Source: Arthrobacter sp. zg-Y919
Lineage (GTDB): Bacteria > Actinomycetota > Actinomycetes > Actinomycetales > Micrococcaceae
Direction of reading: 5' to 3'
Assembly: GCF_030142045.1 (NCBI RefSeq)
Contig: NZ_CP126242.1
Coordinates: forward strand, 124,001 to 188,000
Length of the DNA stretch: 64,000 nt
A program made the position numbers and the translations under genes. This document shows positions 7,845-16,673 of the stretch, in pieces. Position 1 is the first letter of the stretch; every line of letters begins with the position of its first letter. The notes beneath the pieces were generated by a model, which was given only the letters and a program-made list of their open reading frames with translations, made no database searches and had not been told where the DNA came from.

Positions 7845-9104
7845 CTACCCGAAGACCGCCGTGGCGACGGTGAAGATCGCCAGGCCGGCCAGCGACCCCA
7901 CCACGGTGCCGTTGATCCGGATGAACTGCAGGTCCTTGCCGACCTGCAGCTCGATCTTCTCCGACGTTTCCTTGGCGTCCCAGCGTTCCACCGTCTCGGT
8001 GATGACGCCGGCAATATCGCTGCTGTACGTGCGGACCAGATAGCCTGCGGCGTCGGCCACGTAGCCGTTTACCTTGGCGGCGAGGTCCGGCTCGTTGATC
8101 AGGCGCGTGCCGAAGTCCTGCAGCGCTGACTTGAAGTTACGGGTGAGTTCGCTGTCCGGATCATCCGCAGCAGTGATCAAAGCGTTCTTGATGGTGGTCC
8201 AGGTGTTGGTCATCAGCTCGCGGACCCGGGGATCGTCCAGCACCTGTTCCTTGACCGCATCGGCCTTGGCCATGGTCTTGGGATCCTCCTGCAGGTCCCG
8301 GGCCACTCCGGTGAGGTAGTTGTCCAGCGCCACGCGCAGCTGGTGGTTGGGGTTTTCCTGCACATCCACCAGGAACCGCTCGGCCTGGATCTGCACCCGC
8401 TCGCCCACCAGGTCATCCACGAAGGCCGGAACCCACGACGGCGACCGCTCGGTCACGAGCTTGCCGATGACTTCGGGGTTCGCCAGCACCCAATCCGCCA
8501 GGCTGTCCACGACCAGGTTCACCAGCTGGTGGTGATGGCCCTCCTCGAAGATCCGCTGGGCCATCCGCCCGGCGGGCGGTCCCCACTGCGGGTCCACGAC
8601 ATGCCGGCGGAACATGGATTCCAGGACGTCCCGGACGGCGTCGTCATCAAGAACACGCAGGGCTCCGCGGATGGCTGCCGCCCCCTCCGTGGCCACCCGT
8701 TCCGCCCCCTCGGGACGGGCCAGCCAGGCGCCCGCCTTGGCTGCTACGTGCATGGAGTCGAGCTTCTCCCGGATGATTTCCTCGGCCAGGAAGTTCTGCT
8801 CCACGAACTGGCCCAGCGAGGCCCCGATCTGGTCCTTCTTTTCGGGAATGATGGCCGTGTGGGGGATCTTCACGCCCATTGGATGCTTGAAAAGCGCCGT
8901 TACGGCGAACCAGTCGGCCAGGGCGCCCACCATCCCGCCCTCGGCGGCGGCGCGGACATATTCCAGCCACGGGTACCTGTCCTGCAGGGCGAAGGAGAAA
9001 ACAAAAATGACAGCCAGGAGGATCAGCAGGCCTGTGGCCAGCATCTTCATGCGCCGCAGGGCGTAGGCACGCTGTTCGTCGGTAGGCGGGGCAACCACGC
9101 TCAC
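7845..9104 (-). CDS. DUF445 family membrane protein
   Basis: A 419-residue protein of the DUF445/YjiN family. One N-terminal membrane helix (residues about 24-42, MKMLATGLLILLAVIFVFSF) is followed by EGGMVGALADWFAVTALF, the family signature. A long helical cytoplasmic or coiled-coil-like body ends with a second hydrophobic helix near residues 398-418. The GTG start at 9104 has GGAGG seven bases upstream; the frame continues further up but without a ribosome site. Function is unknown across the family. It converges on the 7003 gene. Confidence 0.85.
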   Translation of the reverse strand: MSVVAPPTDEQRAYALRRMKMLATGLLILLAVIFVFSFALQDRYPWLEYVRAAAEGGMVGALADWFAVTALFKHPMGVKIPHTAIIPEKKDQIGASLGQFVEQNFLAEEIIREKLDSMHVAAKAGAWLARPEGAERVATEGAAAIRGALRVLDDDAVRDVLESMFRRHVVDPQWGPPAGRMAQRIFEEGHHHQLVNLVVDSLADWVLANPEVIGKLVTERSPSWVPAFVDDLVGERVQIQAERFLVDVQENPNHQLRVALDNYLTGVARDLQEDPKTMAKADAVKEQVLDDPRVRELMTNTWTTIKNALITAADDPDSELTRNFKSALQDFGTRLINEPDLAAKVNGYVADAAGYLVRTYSSDIAGVITETVERWDAKETSEKIELQVGKDLQFIRINGTVVGSLAGLAIFTVATAVFG

Positions 9105-9287
9105 GCGTGTACCTCCTTCGCGGATAAGGACATCTTTGAGGTTGACGCGTGTTTCACTACCGCTCCCTAATCCAGTGCGGTCCGCCGCCGGAAGTTCTGC
9201 GCGGGACCACCCCAATCTAATCAGTGATTGCGGCCGACGCGCTACGAGCGCCGGATCCGTGCAGGGGCCTTGTGGTTGAGTAGTGCC

Positions 9288-11132
9288 ATGGCATCCCCAA
9301 TAGAGGATTACGCGCTGGTTTCGGACCTGCACACCGGAGCACTTATTTCGCGGAACGGCAGCATGGACTGGCTCTGCCTGCCCAGGTTCGATTCGCCGTC
9401 GGTCTTCGGCGCGCTGCTGGGGGACAGTGACCACGGCAGGTGGCTGCTGGCACCGGACGACCCAGCGGCGACCGTCACGCACCGCGGCTATGTTGAATCC
9501 ACCTTCGTGCTCCGCACACACTGGCAGACCCCCACCGGCGCGGTCCGGGTCACGGATTTCATGCCGGTGAAGGACCGGCGGGCGTCCCTCGTGCGGCGGA
9601 TTGAGGGCCTGAGCGGCAGTGTGGAGATGCGGCAGGAACTGAAAATCCGCTTTGATTACGGCACGGTCATTCCCTGGGTTTTCCGGGGGCGGGACGACAC
9701 CGGCGAACACCTTTCCGCCATCGCGGGTCCCGGTGCGCTGGTCCTGCGCGGCCCCAGCCTGCCGGAAGCGGACAACCACCGCCACGTGGGGCGGTTTACG
9801 GTCCGGGCAGGGGACTGCGTGGACCTGGACCTCACCTGGTACCCCTCACACCGGCCCGTGCCGCCTCGGATGGACGTGGACGCAGCCCTGCTGCGGACCA
9901 CCGCCTACTGGCAGGACTGGGGGCGGCGCGGCCTCCGGGATGTTCCCTACGAACAGGCGGTACGGCGTTCCCTGCTGGTCCTGCGCGCCCTGACCCACGA
10001 GGACACCGGCGGGATTGTCGCGGCACCCACCACCTCACTGCCGGAGCTGGCAGGCGGGGACCGGAACTGGGACTACCGGTACTGCTGGCTGCGGGACGCT
10101 GCCCTGACGCTTGAAGCCATGATGACCCACGGATATGAAGACGAGGCCCTGCAGTGGCGCAGCTGGCTCCTGCGTGCCGTAGCCGGCGATCCGGAGGACC
10201 TGCAGATCATGTACGCCGTGGACGGCGGGAGGGAACTTCCCGAGAAGATCCTTGCGCAGTTCCCGGGGTATGCCGGAGCCTCACCCGTGCGGATCGGCAA
10301 CGGCGCGGTGAACCAGTACCAGGCGGATGTTGTGGGTGAAGTGATGGTGGCCTTGGATCGGCTGCGGGACCGGGGGGTGCCGGAGGACCATTTTTCCTGG
10401 CCCCTGCAGCGGGCCTTGCTGACCTTCCTGGAAAAGCATCTGGAGGAGCCGGACCGCGGCATCTGGGAAATACGGGGGGACCCCCGGCACTTCACCCATT
10501 CGCGGGTTATGATGTGGGCCGCCTTCGACCGGGCGGCCAAGGCAGCCAGGACGTACGGGCTGGACGGCCCGGTGGAGGTCTGGGAAGGGCTGCGGGACGG
10601 GCTGCGTGACGAAGTGATGGAACGCGGGTGGGACCCTGCCCTGAACTCCTTCACGCAGTACTACGGCAGCGGCACGGTGGATGCTGCCCTGCTCCAGCTC
10701 CCGCACGTGGGTTTTCTTGCCTACGACGACGAAAAAATGCTGGGCACGGTCGCCCGGCTGGAAAAGGAACTGCTCGACGGCTCCGGACTGCTGCTGCGTT
10801 ACACCACCGACTCGGGTGTGGACGGGTTGTCCGCGGGGGAGAACCCGTTCCTGGCCTGCAGCTTCTGGCTGGTGGAACAGTACGCCCACACGGGCCGGCT
10901 GCCCCAGGCCCGCGCACTGATGGACCAGCTGGTGGGGTACGCCAACGAGCTCGGCCTCCTCAGTGAGGAATATGATGCAGACAACGCCACGATGGCCGGG
11001 AACTTCCCGCAGGCGTTTTCCCACCTGGCCCTGGTCCGGGCAGCCGATGCGATTGCCGTCGCCATCGCTGCACAGCGGCCACCCCTGCCGTCCCGGCCGG
11101 CGGCAGCATCCACAACCGAAGGAAACCGATGA
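9288..11132 (+). CDS. glycoside hydrolase family 15 protein
   Basis: A 614-residue glucoamylase/trehalase-like enzyme. It starts MASPIEDYALVSDLHTGAL, the conserved beginning of bacterial GH15 proteins, so the ATG at 9288 is chosen over the longer open frame. An N-terminal beta-sandwich (about 1-230) precedes an (alpha/alpha)6 barrel. GGDRNWDYRYCWLRDAALTLEAM near residue 262 is the family hallmark with the catalytic acid region. The likely substrate is an alpha-glucan or trehalose, which sequence alone does not decide. The stop overlaps the next gene by ATGA. Confidence 0.9.
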   Translation: MASPIEDYALVSDLHTGALISRNGSMDWLCLPRFDSPSVFGALLGDSDHGRWLLAPDDPAATVTHRGYVESTFVLRTHWQTPTGAVRVTDFMPVKDRRASLVRRIEGLSGSVEMRQELKIRFDYGTVIPWVFRGRDDTGEHLSAIAGPGALVLRGPSLPEADNHRHVGRFTVRAGDCVDLDLTWYPSHRPVPPRMDVDAALLRTTAYWQDWGRRGLRDVPYEQAVRRSLLVLRALTHEDTGGIVAAPTTSLPELAGGDRNWDYRYCWLRDAALTLEAMMTHGYEDEALQWRSWLLRAVAGDPEDLQIMYAVDGGRELPEKILAQFPGYAGASPVRIGNGAVNQYQADVVGEVMVALDRLRDRGVPEDHFSWPLQRALLTFLEKHLEEPDRGIWEIRGDPRHFTHSRVMMWAAFDRAAKAARTYGLDGPVEVWEGLRDGLRDEVMERGWDPALNSFTQYYGSGTVDAALLQLPHVGFLAYDDEKMLGTVARLEKELLDGSGLLLRYTTDSGVDGLSAGENPFLACSFWLVEQYAHTGRLPQARALMDQLVGYANELGLLSEEYDADNATMAGNFPQAFSHLALVRAADAIAVAIAAQRPPLPSRPAAASTTEGNR

Positions 11133-11524
11133 ACCGACAGACGCTCTCGGCAGCGGCCATGGCGGCCCTGCTGGCCACCAGTGCCGTCAACCATTTCCGT
11201 AACCCGCGCTTCTACAATGCTGTGGTTCCACGCAGCATCAGCACGGATACGGAGGGGAAGTACGGCGTGCTGTCGCGGCGGCAGTGGACCCACGTCAGCG
11301 GTGTCATCGAATTCGCGGCCGCGGCCGGCCTGCTGCTCCCGGCCACCCGGCGGGCAGCAGCCACCGGTACGGCTGCCATGTATGTCGCTTTCCTTTCGGG
11401 GCACGTCACCGCCCTGCAGCGTGCCTTCGGCCCCCGCGGCAGCGACCGGGAGAAACTGATCCACAGCCTGCGTCTGCCGCTCCAGCTGCCGTTGATCCTC
11501 TGGGCGTGGAACCTGCGGAAATAG
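11129..11524 (+). CDS. DoxX-like small membrane protein
   Basis: A 131-residue protein with four hydrophobic stretches (about 5-20, 50-70, 75-93, 112-126) in the DoxX pattern, including VSGVIEFAAAAGLLLPATRRAAA. Its ATG overlaps the glycosidase stop (ATGA), so the two are translationally coupled. Family members are of poorly defined function. Three bases separate it from the phosphoesterase gene. Confidence 0.75.
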   Translation: MNRQTLSAAAMAALLATSAVNHFRNPRFYNAVVPRSISTDTEGKYGVLSRRQWTHVSGVIEFAAAAGLLLPATRRAAATGTAAMYVAFLSGHVTALQRAFGPRGSDREKLIHSLRLPLQLPLILWAWNLRK

Positions 11525-11527
11525 CGG

Positions 11528-12046
11528 ATGGCCACCAAGCTCCTGCTGCTGTCGGACACCCACCTGCCCAAGCGGGCCAAGGTGCTGCCGGAAATCCTCT
11601 GGGCGGATATTGAAGCCGCCGACATCGTGGTGCACGCCGGCGACTGGGTGAACGAGGAACTGCTGGACCAGCTCCAGTCCCGCTCCCGGCGCCTCATTGC
11701 CTGCTACGGCAACAACGACGGCGCCGGCCTGCGGGCACGGCTGCCGCTGGTGGCCCGCGCCGTGGTCGAGGACGTGCGGCTCGCCGTCGTGCATGAGACC
11801 GGTCCCGCCGCGAAGCGCGGGGAACGGATGGACGCGGAATTTCCGGAGACCGACCTGCTGGTCTTCGGGCACAGCCACATTCCCTGGGACTCGGTCACCC
11901 CTGGGGGAATGCGGCTGCTGAACCCCGGTTCGCCCACGGACCGCCGGCGGCAGCCGTTCTGCACCTACCTGCGGGTGGAGATTGACGGGAAGACAGTAAC
12001 GCCCGATCTCCGGCGGCTTCCACCACGGGAGACCGGGCGTTCCTAG
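11528..12046 (+). CDS. YfcE/MJ0936-type metallophosphoesterase
   Basis: A 172-residue calcineurin-like phosphodiesterase. Metal-binding motifs appear in order: SDTH near residue 11, HAGD near 38, YGNND near 58, VHETG near 84 and GHSHIP near 114. The fourth motif lacks the usual HG pair, which may alter the active site. Relatives hydrolyse phosphodiesters such as bis-pNPP with Mn. It is the last gene of the glycosidase-DoxX-phosphoesterase operon and may be co-transcribed for reasons not evident from sequence. Confidence 0.85.
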   Translation: MATKLLLLSDTHLPKRAKVLPEILWADIEAADIVVHAGDWVNEELLDQLQSRSRRLIACYGNNDGAGLRARLPLVARAVVEDVRLAVVHETGPAAKRGERMDAEFPETDLLVFGHSHIPWDSVTPGGMRLLNPGSPTDRRRQPFCTYLRVEIDGKTVTPDLRRLPPRETGRS

Positions 12047-12083
12047 GGACGCACCGTGTGCCGCTTATCGGCGGCCCGTCGGC

Positions 12084-13427
12084 TCAGGCTGGGACAGTGT
12101 CCCCGCGGAGCGCGGCTCCGGCGGCCTTCCGGCGGGTTCCCCGGAGGCAGGCAATGGCTGCACCGCCCACCAGCATCGGGACAATGAACAGGAAGTAGAG
12201 GTTGCCGGGTTCCCAGCCGCCGTCGATCAGTGCGCCCGCCACGATCGGGGAGATGATGGCACCCACCCGGCCCATTCCGGTGATGAATCCGACCGCCGTG
12301 GCGCGGACATCCGAGGAGTAGTACACGGGGCCGATGGAGAACATGCCGGCGATGCCGGCGTTCACCAGGAAGCCCAGCAGTGCTGCCGCCAGCAGGGCCG
12401 TGGGCAGGGCGCCGGTGGAGACGGCGTAAACGGCAAATCCGCCCGCAGCGAGGACAAAGAACGTGACCAGGACCCATTTGACCGCGAAGCGGGCAGCGAT
12501 CAGCCCGAAGACGATCGAACCGATGATTGCGCCGAGGCTGAAGAGCACACCCGCGTCAATGCCGTCCTGCGCCGAGAAGCCGCTGGCGGTCACCAGCTTG
12601 GGCGTCCAGGAGTTGGCGAAGTAGAAGCTCGCCATCAGCATCATGAAGGCAATGGACAGGAAGACAGTGGTCGCGGCGTACTTGCCGGAGAACAGTGCCT
12701 TCCAGCGTGAGCCCGTGGTCAGTGCCGTTCCCGTGGGAATGGCGGGCAGTTCGGTGATCTGCGGCTGGTCCAGGCGGGCCAGGATGCGGTTGGTTTTATC
12801 CAGGGCGCCGTCCGGGCGGCGGGTCATCAGGTAGTCCAGGGATTCCGGCAGGAACTTGAGGATGAACGGAATCATGGCCAGCGTGACGACGCCGCCGAAA
12901 ATGAACGCCGCGTGCCAGCTGTAGGCGGAGATAAGGATGCCGGCAATGATTCCGCCCAGCATGCCGCCGATGGGCTGGCCGGCGCTGTAGAAGCTGATGG
13001 AGGTGGAACGCCGCTTGGCCGAGGAGTACTCGGAGACGAAGACATTGAGGCTCGCCTGCATGGTGCCGATAGCCAGGCCGGTGATGAAGCGCAGGATGAA
13101 CAGGACCGTGTAGCTCGGCGCGAAGGCAGAGGCGAACATGCCCGCGGAAATCACGATGGCGCAGATCAGGATGGTTTTCTGGCGGCCGATGATGTCTGCC
13201 ACCTGGGCCACCAGGATGGACCCCACGGCCATGCCGAAGAGGGCGGAAGAGAGCAGCATGCCCAGCTGGGCGCCGCTGAGGTCCCAGTCCTCGCTGATGG
13301 CGTTGGCGCTGAACGCCATGACCAGGACGTCGAAGCCGTCGATCATGTTCAGGGCGACACAGATGGCGACGATGCCGACCTGCATGCGCTTCATGGGAGA
13401 CGCTTCGATGCGTTCCTTGATTTCCAT
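12084..13427 (-). CDS. MFS transporter, aromatic acid:H+ symporter (AAHS)-like
   Basis: A 447-residue permease with twelve predicted membrane helices. The first helix carries ALNMIDGFDVLVMAF, matching the conserved helix-1 Asp motif of AAHS transporters such as PcaK/BenK. QVADIIGRQKTILIC follows as the loop 2-3 motif, and RFITGLAIGTMQASLNVFVSEYSSAKRR precedes helix 5. The likely substrate is an aromatic acid or similar organic acid, but no catabolic genes adjoin it. Two palindromes lie just upstream, suggesting a dedicated regulator not found in this window. Confidence 0.85.
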   Translation of the reverse strand: MEIKERIEASPMKRMQVGIVAICVALNMIDGFDVLVMAFSANAISEDWDLSGAQLGMLLSSALFGMAVGSILVAQVADIIGRQKTILICAIVISAGMFASAFAPSYTVLFILRFITGLAIGTMQASLNVFVSEYSSAKRRSTSISFYSAGQPIGGMLGGIIAGILISAYSWHAAFIFGGVVTLAMIPFILKFLPESLDYLMTRRPDGALDKTNRILARLDQPQITELPAIPTGTALTTGSRWKALFSGKYAATTVFLSIAFMMLMASFYFANSWTPKLVTASGFSAQDGIDAGVLFSLGAIIGSIVFGLIAARFAVKWVLVTFFVLAAGGFAVYAVSTGALPTALLAAALLGFLVNAGIAGMFSIGPVYYSSDVRATAVGFITGMGRVGAIISPIVAGALIDGGWEPGNLYFLFIVPMLVGGAAIACLRGTRRKAAGAALRGDTVPA

Positions 13428-13489
13428 GGGGTGTACCTAACTTGCTCTGGGGTCGTGGGGGTACGGCGGTGTACGCCTAGCGAACGAGT

Positions 13490-13536
13490 GTTCTCAAGAA
13501 GAACCTCAATGAGTGTAGGGCCACATCCCAATGTGG
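13490..13536. promoter_or_regulatory. two palindromes upstream of the MFS gene
   Basis: GTTCT-CAAGA-AGAAC spans 13490-13504, and CCACAT-CCCA-ATGTGG spans 13521-13536. Both are perfect inverted repeats 60-110 bases upstream of the transporter start codon and are candidate operator sites. No regulator gene adjoins them. Confidence 0.45.
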
Positions 13537-13587
13537 CGCTAATTACAGTGACTGTGCCCCGGGCGGCCTCGCCGGGCACTTAAACAC

Positions 13588-13626
13588 CGGAAGCCGGGAC
13601 CCGCGGTGAGCGGGTCCCGGCTTCCG
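13588..13626 (-). terminator. hairpin terminator after the zinc dehydrogenase
   Basis: A perfect 17-bp stem pairs 13588-13604 with 13610-13626 around a 5-base loop, just after the dehydrogenase stop. The minus-strand tail reads GTGTTTAAG. Confidence 0.75.
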
Positions 13627-13636
13627 TGAAGTCCGG

Positions 13637-14824
13637 CTAGTTCTGGATGCCGGGCTGGAACACGACCTTGATGCAGCCGTCTTCCTTCTTCTGGAACTTC
13701 CGGTACAGCTCCGGGGCGTCGTCCAGGCCGGCCTGGTGGGTCACCAGGTTGGTCACGCCCAGCGGATCGGCGGAATCCTCGACTAGCGGCATCAGGTCAT
13801 CGGTCCAACGCTTGACGTTGCACTGGCCCATCCGCAGGTTCAGCTGCTTGTCGAACATGGCCATCAGGTTCATCGGGTCGGCCGTGCCGCCGTAAACGCC
13901 GCTCAGGGACACGGTGCCGCCGCGGCGGACGGCGTCGAGTGCTCCGTGCAGGGCAGAAAGGCGGTCCGTGCCTGCGGTTTCCATGGCCTTTTGGGCCAGC
14001 TTGTCCGGGAGCAGGCCGACGACGGTCTGGGCGGCCTTGCCGGCGGGGGAGCCATGGGCTTCCATGCCGACGGCGTCCACCACCGAGTCCGGTCCGCGGC
14101 CGTCGGTCATTTCACGCAGCTCGTCCGCGACGTCCTTATGCAGATCCAGCACCTCGACGCCGTACTGTGCAGCGAGGGCTCGGCGCTCCGGAACCGGCTC
14201 CACGCCGATCACGCGGTAACCGAGGTGGGTGCCGATGCGGGCAGCGAACTGGCCCACCGGTCCCAGGCCGTAGACGGCGAGTGTGCCGCCGTCGGGCACG
14301 TTGGCGTACTGCACGCCCTGCCAGGCGGTGGGCAGGATGTCGGAGAGGAACAGGTAGCGGTGATCCGGGAGTTCGGTGCCAACCTTGATGGGGTTGTAGT
14401 CGGCCAGCGGAACCCGCAGGTACTCGGCCTGGCCGCCGGGAACGGAGCCGTACAGCTCGGAGAAGCCGAAGAGTGCGGCGCCGGAGCCCTTTTCGCGGAC
14501 CTGGGTGACCTCGCACTGGGTCTGCAGGCCCTGGCGGCACATGTAGCAGCTGCCGCAGGCGATCTGGAAGGGAATGACCACGCGGTCACCCTTCTTCAGG
14601 CTGGTGACGGCCGATCCGACCTCTTCAACGATGCCCATGGTCTCGTGGCCGAGGATGTCGCCTTCCTTCATGTACGGCATCAGGACGCCGTAAAGATGAA
14701 GGTCCGAGCCGCAGACGGCCGTGGAGGTGACGCGGATGATGGCGTCGGTGGGTTCCTGGATGGTGGGATCAGGTACCTGCTCCACGCTTACGGAGTTTTT
14801 TCCCTGCCATGTAACTGCTTTCAC
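13637..14824 (-). CDS. zinc-dependent alcohol dehydrogenase, FdhA-like
   Basis: A 395-residue medium-chain dehydrogenase. CGSDLH near residue 38 and GHETMG near 62 supply catalytic zinc ligands; CGSCYMCRQGLQTQC near residue 93 provides the four structural-zinc cysteines; YGLGPVGQFAARIG near residue 190 is the Rossmann NAD site. The insertion containing TAWQGVQYANV and the late HTDP-like region resemble glutathione-independent formaldehyde dehydrogenases. The GTG at 14824 follows AGGAGG by seven bases; the upstream ATG at 14848 precedes that site and is rejected. Substrate is uncertain. Confidence 0.88.
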   Translation of the reverse strand: MKAVTWQGKNSVSVEQVPDPTIQEPTDAIIRVTSTAVCGSDLHLYGVLMPYMKEGDILGHETMGIVEEVGSAVTSLKKGDRVVIPFQIACGSCYMCRQGLQTQCEVTQVREKGSGAALFGFSELYGSVPGGQAEYLRVPLADYNPIKVGTELPDHRYLFLSDILPTAWQGVQYANVPDGGTLAVYGLGPVGQFAARIGTHLGYRVIGVEPVPERRALAAQYGVEVLDLHKDVADELREMTDGRGPDSVVDAVGMEAHGSPAGKAAQTVVGLLPDKLAQKAMETAGTDRLSALHGALDAVRRGGTVSLSGVYGGTADPMNLMAMFDKQLNLRMGQCNVKRWTDDLMPLVEDSADPLGVTNLVTHQAGLDDAPELYRKFQKKEDGCIKVVFQPGIQN

Positions 14825-14875
14825 GTGCGATCCTCCTGCTGGTTGCATTCTGAGTGCGTCGAAAGAACTAACTCC

Positions 14876-14904
14876 ATTGTGCCTATTGGTAAGTGTACTG
14901 ACAA
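14876..14904 (-). promoter_or_regulatory. predicted promoter of the zinc dehydrogenase
   Basis: On the minus strand TTGTCA (14904-14899), 17 bases, then CACAAT (14881-14876), about 52 bases upstream of the GTG start. Confidence 0.5.
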
Positions 14905-14958
14905 AACGGGCGGCGGTTCGGAGGGGTGCACCCAGTGGCGGCAGGAAATGCGGGGCGG

Positions 14959-15405
14959 CTAGGGGTTTCCGGCGGGAAGAACGGGCCGGTCCGGGAGGGT
15001 TTCACTGCTCCAGCCGGCGTCGGGAACGACGTGCGGGCCGGCCAGCACGCGGGAGTCCCGGCGAAGGACTAATTCCAGTGCCTCGTCGTTGTCCAGGGGC
15101 AGCTGGTCCGCTGGCGGCTGGCTGGCGGGAGTCTCCGGAAGCTGGATCCGGACCCGCAGCGGGGGATCGGCAGGCGCCGACCGTTCGACGTCGCCCGCGA
15201 CTTCGGTCAAGACGGCCACGGCGGCGGCATCGATCCGCGCCGCGCGCGTGAGGTTGATGGTGATGTTGGCCCCGAGGGTGGCGGTATGCCGGAGGATGTT
15301 CAACAGCGTGCCGCAGCTGGGCCCCGTCAGCGCGCCCCGGACTTCGATTGAGGCGGCGGCATTACGGGTGTCTATCTGGACCAGGACACGCAGGGGCTTT
15401 TCCAT
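14959..15405 (-). CDS. STAS-like hypothetical protein
   Basis: A 148-residue protein. Residues about 5-95 alternate strands and helices as in STAS anti-sigma antagonists: IEVRGALTGPSCGTLLNIL, ITINLTRAARIDAAAVAVLTEV. The usual phospho-serine spot after the strand INLTR.. reads ARIDAAAV, so the classical DSxG motif is missing. The C-terminal 50 residues are Pro-rich and unassigned. The ATG follows GGAGAAGAC. No partner kinase lies nearby. The family assignment is tentative. Confidence 0.6.
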   Translation of the reverse strand: MEKPLRVLVQIDTRNAAASIEVRGALTGPSCGTLLNILRHTATLGANITINLTRAARIDAAAVAVLTEVAGDVERSAPADPPLRVRIQLPETPASQPPADQLPLDNDEALELVLRRDSRVLAGPHVVPDAGWSSETLPDRPVLPAGNP

Positions 15406-15527
15406 GTCTTCTCCACGCTGACAGGTGCCCCCGGCCGCTCCTTAACCGGGTATCCAACCGTATCAACGCGGTGCCCTGCTGTCTTGGGTTCTCCACCATC
15501 CGGCGTGCAAAAGGTGCGTAACTGCCG

Positions 15528-16673
15528 TCAGAAGGACTCCGCGGCGTCCTTGCTGCGCGCAACGACGGCGGCCGTCGCCTCCGCAATGGCTTCCTCTTCG
15601 TCGGTGGGCACCACCAGTACGGAAATGGCGGAATCCGCCGAACTGATCCGCCGGGCCTCCTTTCCGGCCGCCCGGTTGGCCTCCGGATCAAGACGGATCC
15701 CCAGCGGGCCCAGCTGGTTCACCACCAGTTCGCGGAACATCCACCCGTTTTCGCCGATACCTGCCGTGAAGACCACCGCCTGCGCGCCGCCGACGGCCAC
15801 GTGGTACGCCCCGATGTACTTGGCCAGCCGGTAGGCGGCGATGGCCAGCGCCAGCCGGGCCTGCTCATTGCCGTTGCCGGCTGCTTCCTCGATGCTGCGC
15901 ATGTCGGATTCGCCGGCCAGGGCACGCAGGCCCGACTCCCGGTTGAGCAGGTCGTCCAGGGCGTCGGCGTCGTAGCCCTGCCGGGCCAGGAAAACGAGGA
16001 TGGACGGGTCAATGTCGCCGCTGCGGGTGCCCATCACCAAACCTTCCAGCGGAGTGAAACCCATGGAGGTGTCGATGCTCTTGCCGCCCTTGATGGCCGC
16101 CACCGAGGCGCCGTTGCCCAGATGGGCGATGACGCCGTCGAACGCCCCGGGTTCGAGGCCCAGGAAACGGGCCGCAGCGGGCGCAACGTAGGCGTAGCTG
16201 GTGCCGTGGAAGCCGTAGCGGCGGATGCCGTAGCGCCGGTACAGGCTGTTGGGCAGGGCGTAGCGCCAGGCGCGTTCGGGCAGGGTGCGGTGGAAGGCGG
16301 TATCAAAGACGGCCACCTGCGGGATATCGGGCCATTTGTCGTGCACGGCCCGGATGCCCATGGCGCTGGCGGGGTTATGCAGCGGAGCCAGCGGGCTGAG
16401 CCGTTCAATCGAGCGGACAATTTCGTTATTGACCAGCACGGGTTCGCTGAAGCGCTCGCCGCCGTGCACTACCCGGTGCCCGACGGCGTCGACCGGACGT
16501 CCGTCCAATTCATCCCGCAGCCGGCGGCTGAGTTCTTCCAGCGCCGCGGCATGGTCGGGAACCACATCGCCGATCCGGTCGATGATGCCCTTCGTCAGCA
16601 GTTCCTGGGTGTCGGTCTCCCGGACCTGGTACTTCAACGATGAGGACCCGGAATTGATGACCAGAACCAGCAT
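15528..16673 (-). CDS. ackA: acetate kinase
   Basis: A 381-residue cytoplasmic kinase interconverting acetate plus ATP and acetyl phosphate. The ATPase signature MLVLVINSGSSSLKYQV opens the protein; VGHRVVHGGERFSEPVLV, YGFHGTSYAYVAP and AHLGNGASVAAIKGGKS follow in the expected order, and TAGIGENG lies near residue 308. It begins the base after the pta stop codon, so the pair is an operon making acetyl-CoA/acetate interconversion. Length is slightly shorter than the usual 400. Confidence 0.96.
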   Translation of the reverse strand: MLVLVINSGSSSLKYQVRETDTQELLTKGIIDRIGDVVPDHAAALEELSRRLRDELDGRPVDAVGHRVVHGGERFSEPVLVNNEIVRSIERLSPLAPLHNPASAMGIRAVHDKWPDIPQVAVFDTAFHRTLPERAWRYALPNSLYRRYGIRRYGFHGTSYAYVAPAAARFLGLEPGAFDGVIAHLGNGASVAAIKGGKSIDTSMGFTPLEGLVMGTRSGDIDPSILVFLARQGYDADALDDLLNRESGLRALAGESDMRSIEEAAGNGNEQARLALAIAAYRLAKYIGAYHVAVGGAQAVVFTAGIGENGWMFRELVVNQLGPLGIRLDPEANRAAGKEARRISSADSAISVLVVPTDEEEAIAEATAAVVARSKDAAESF

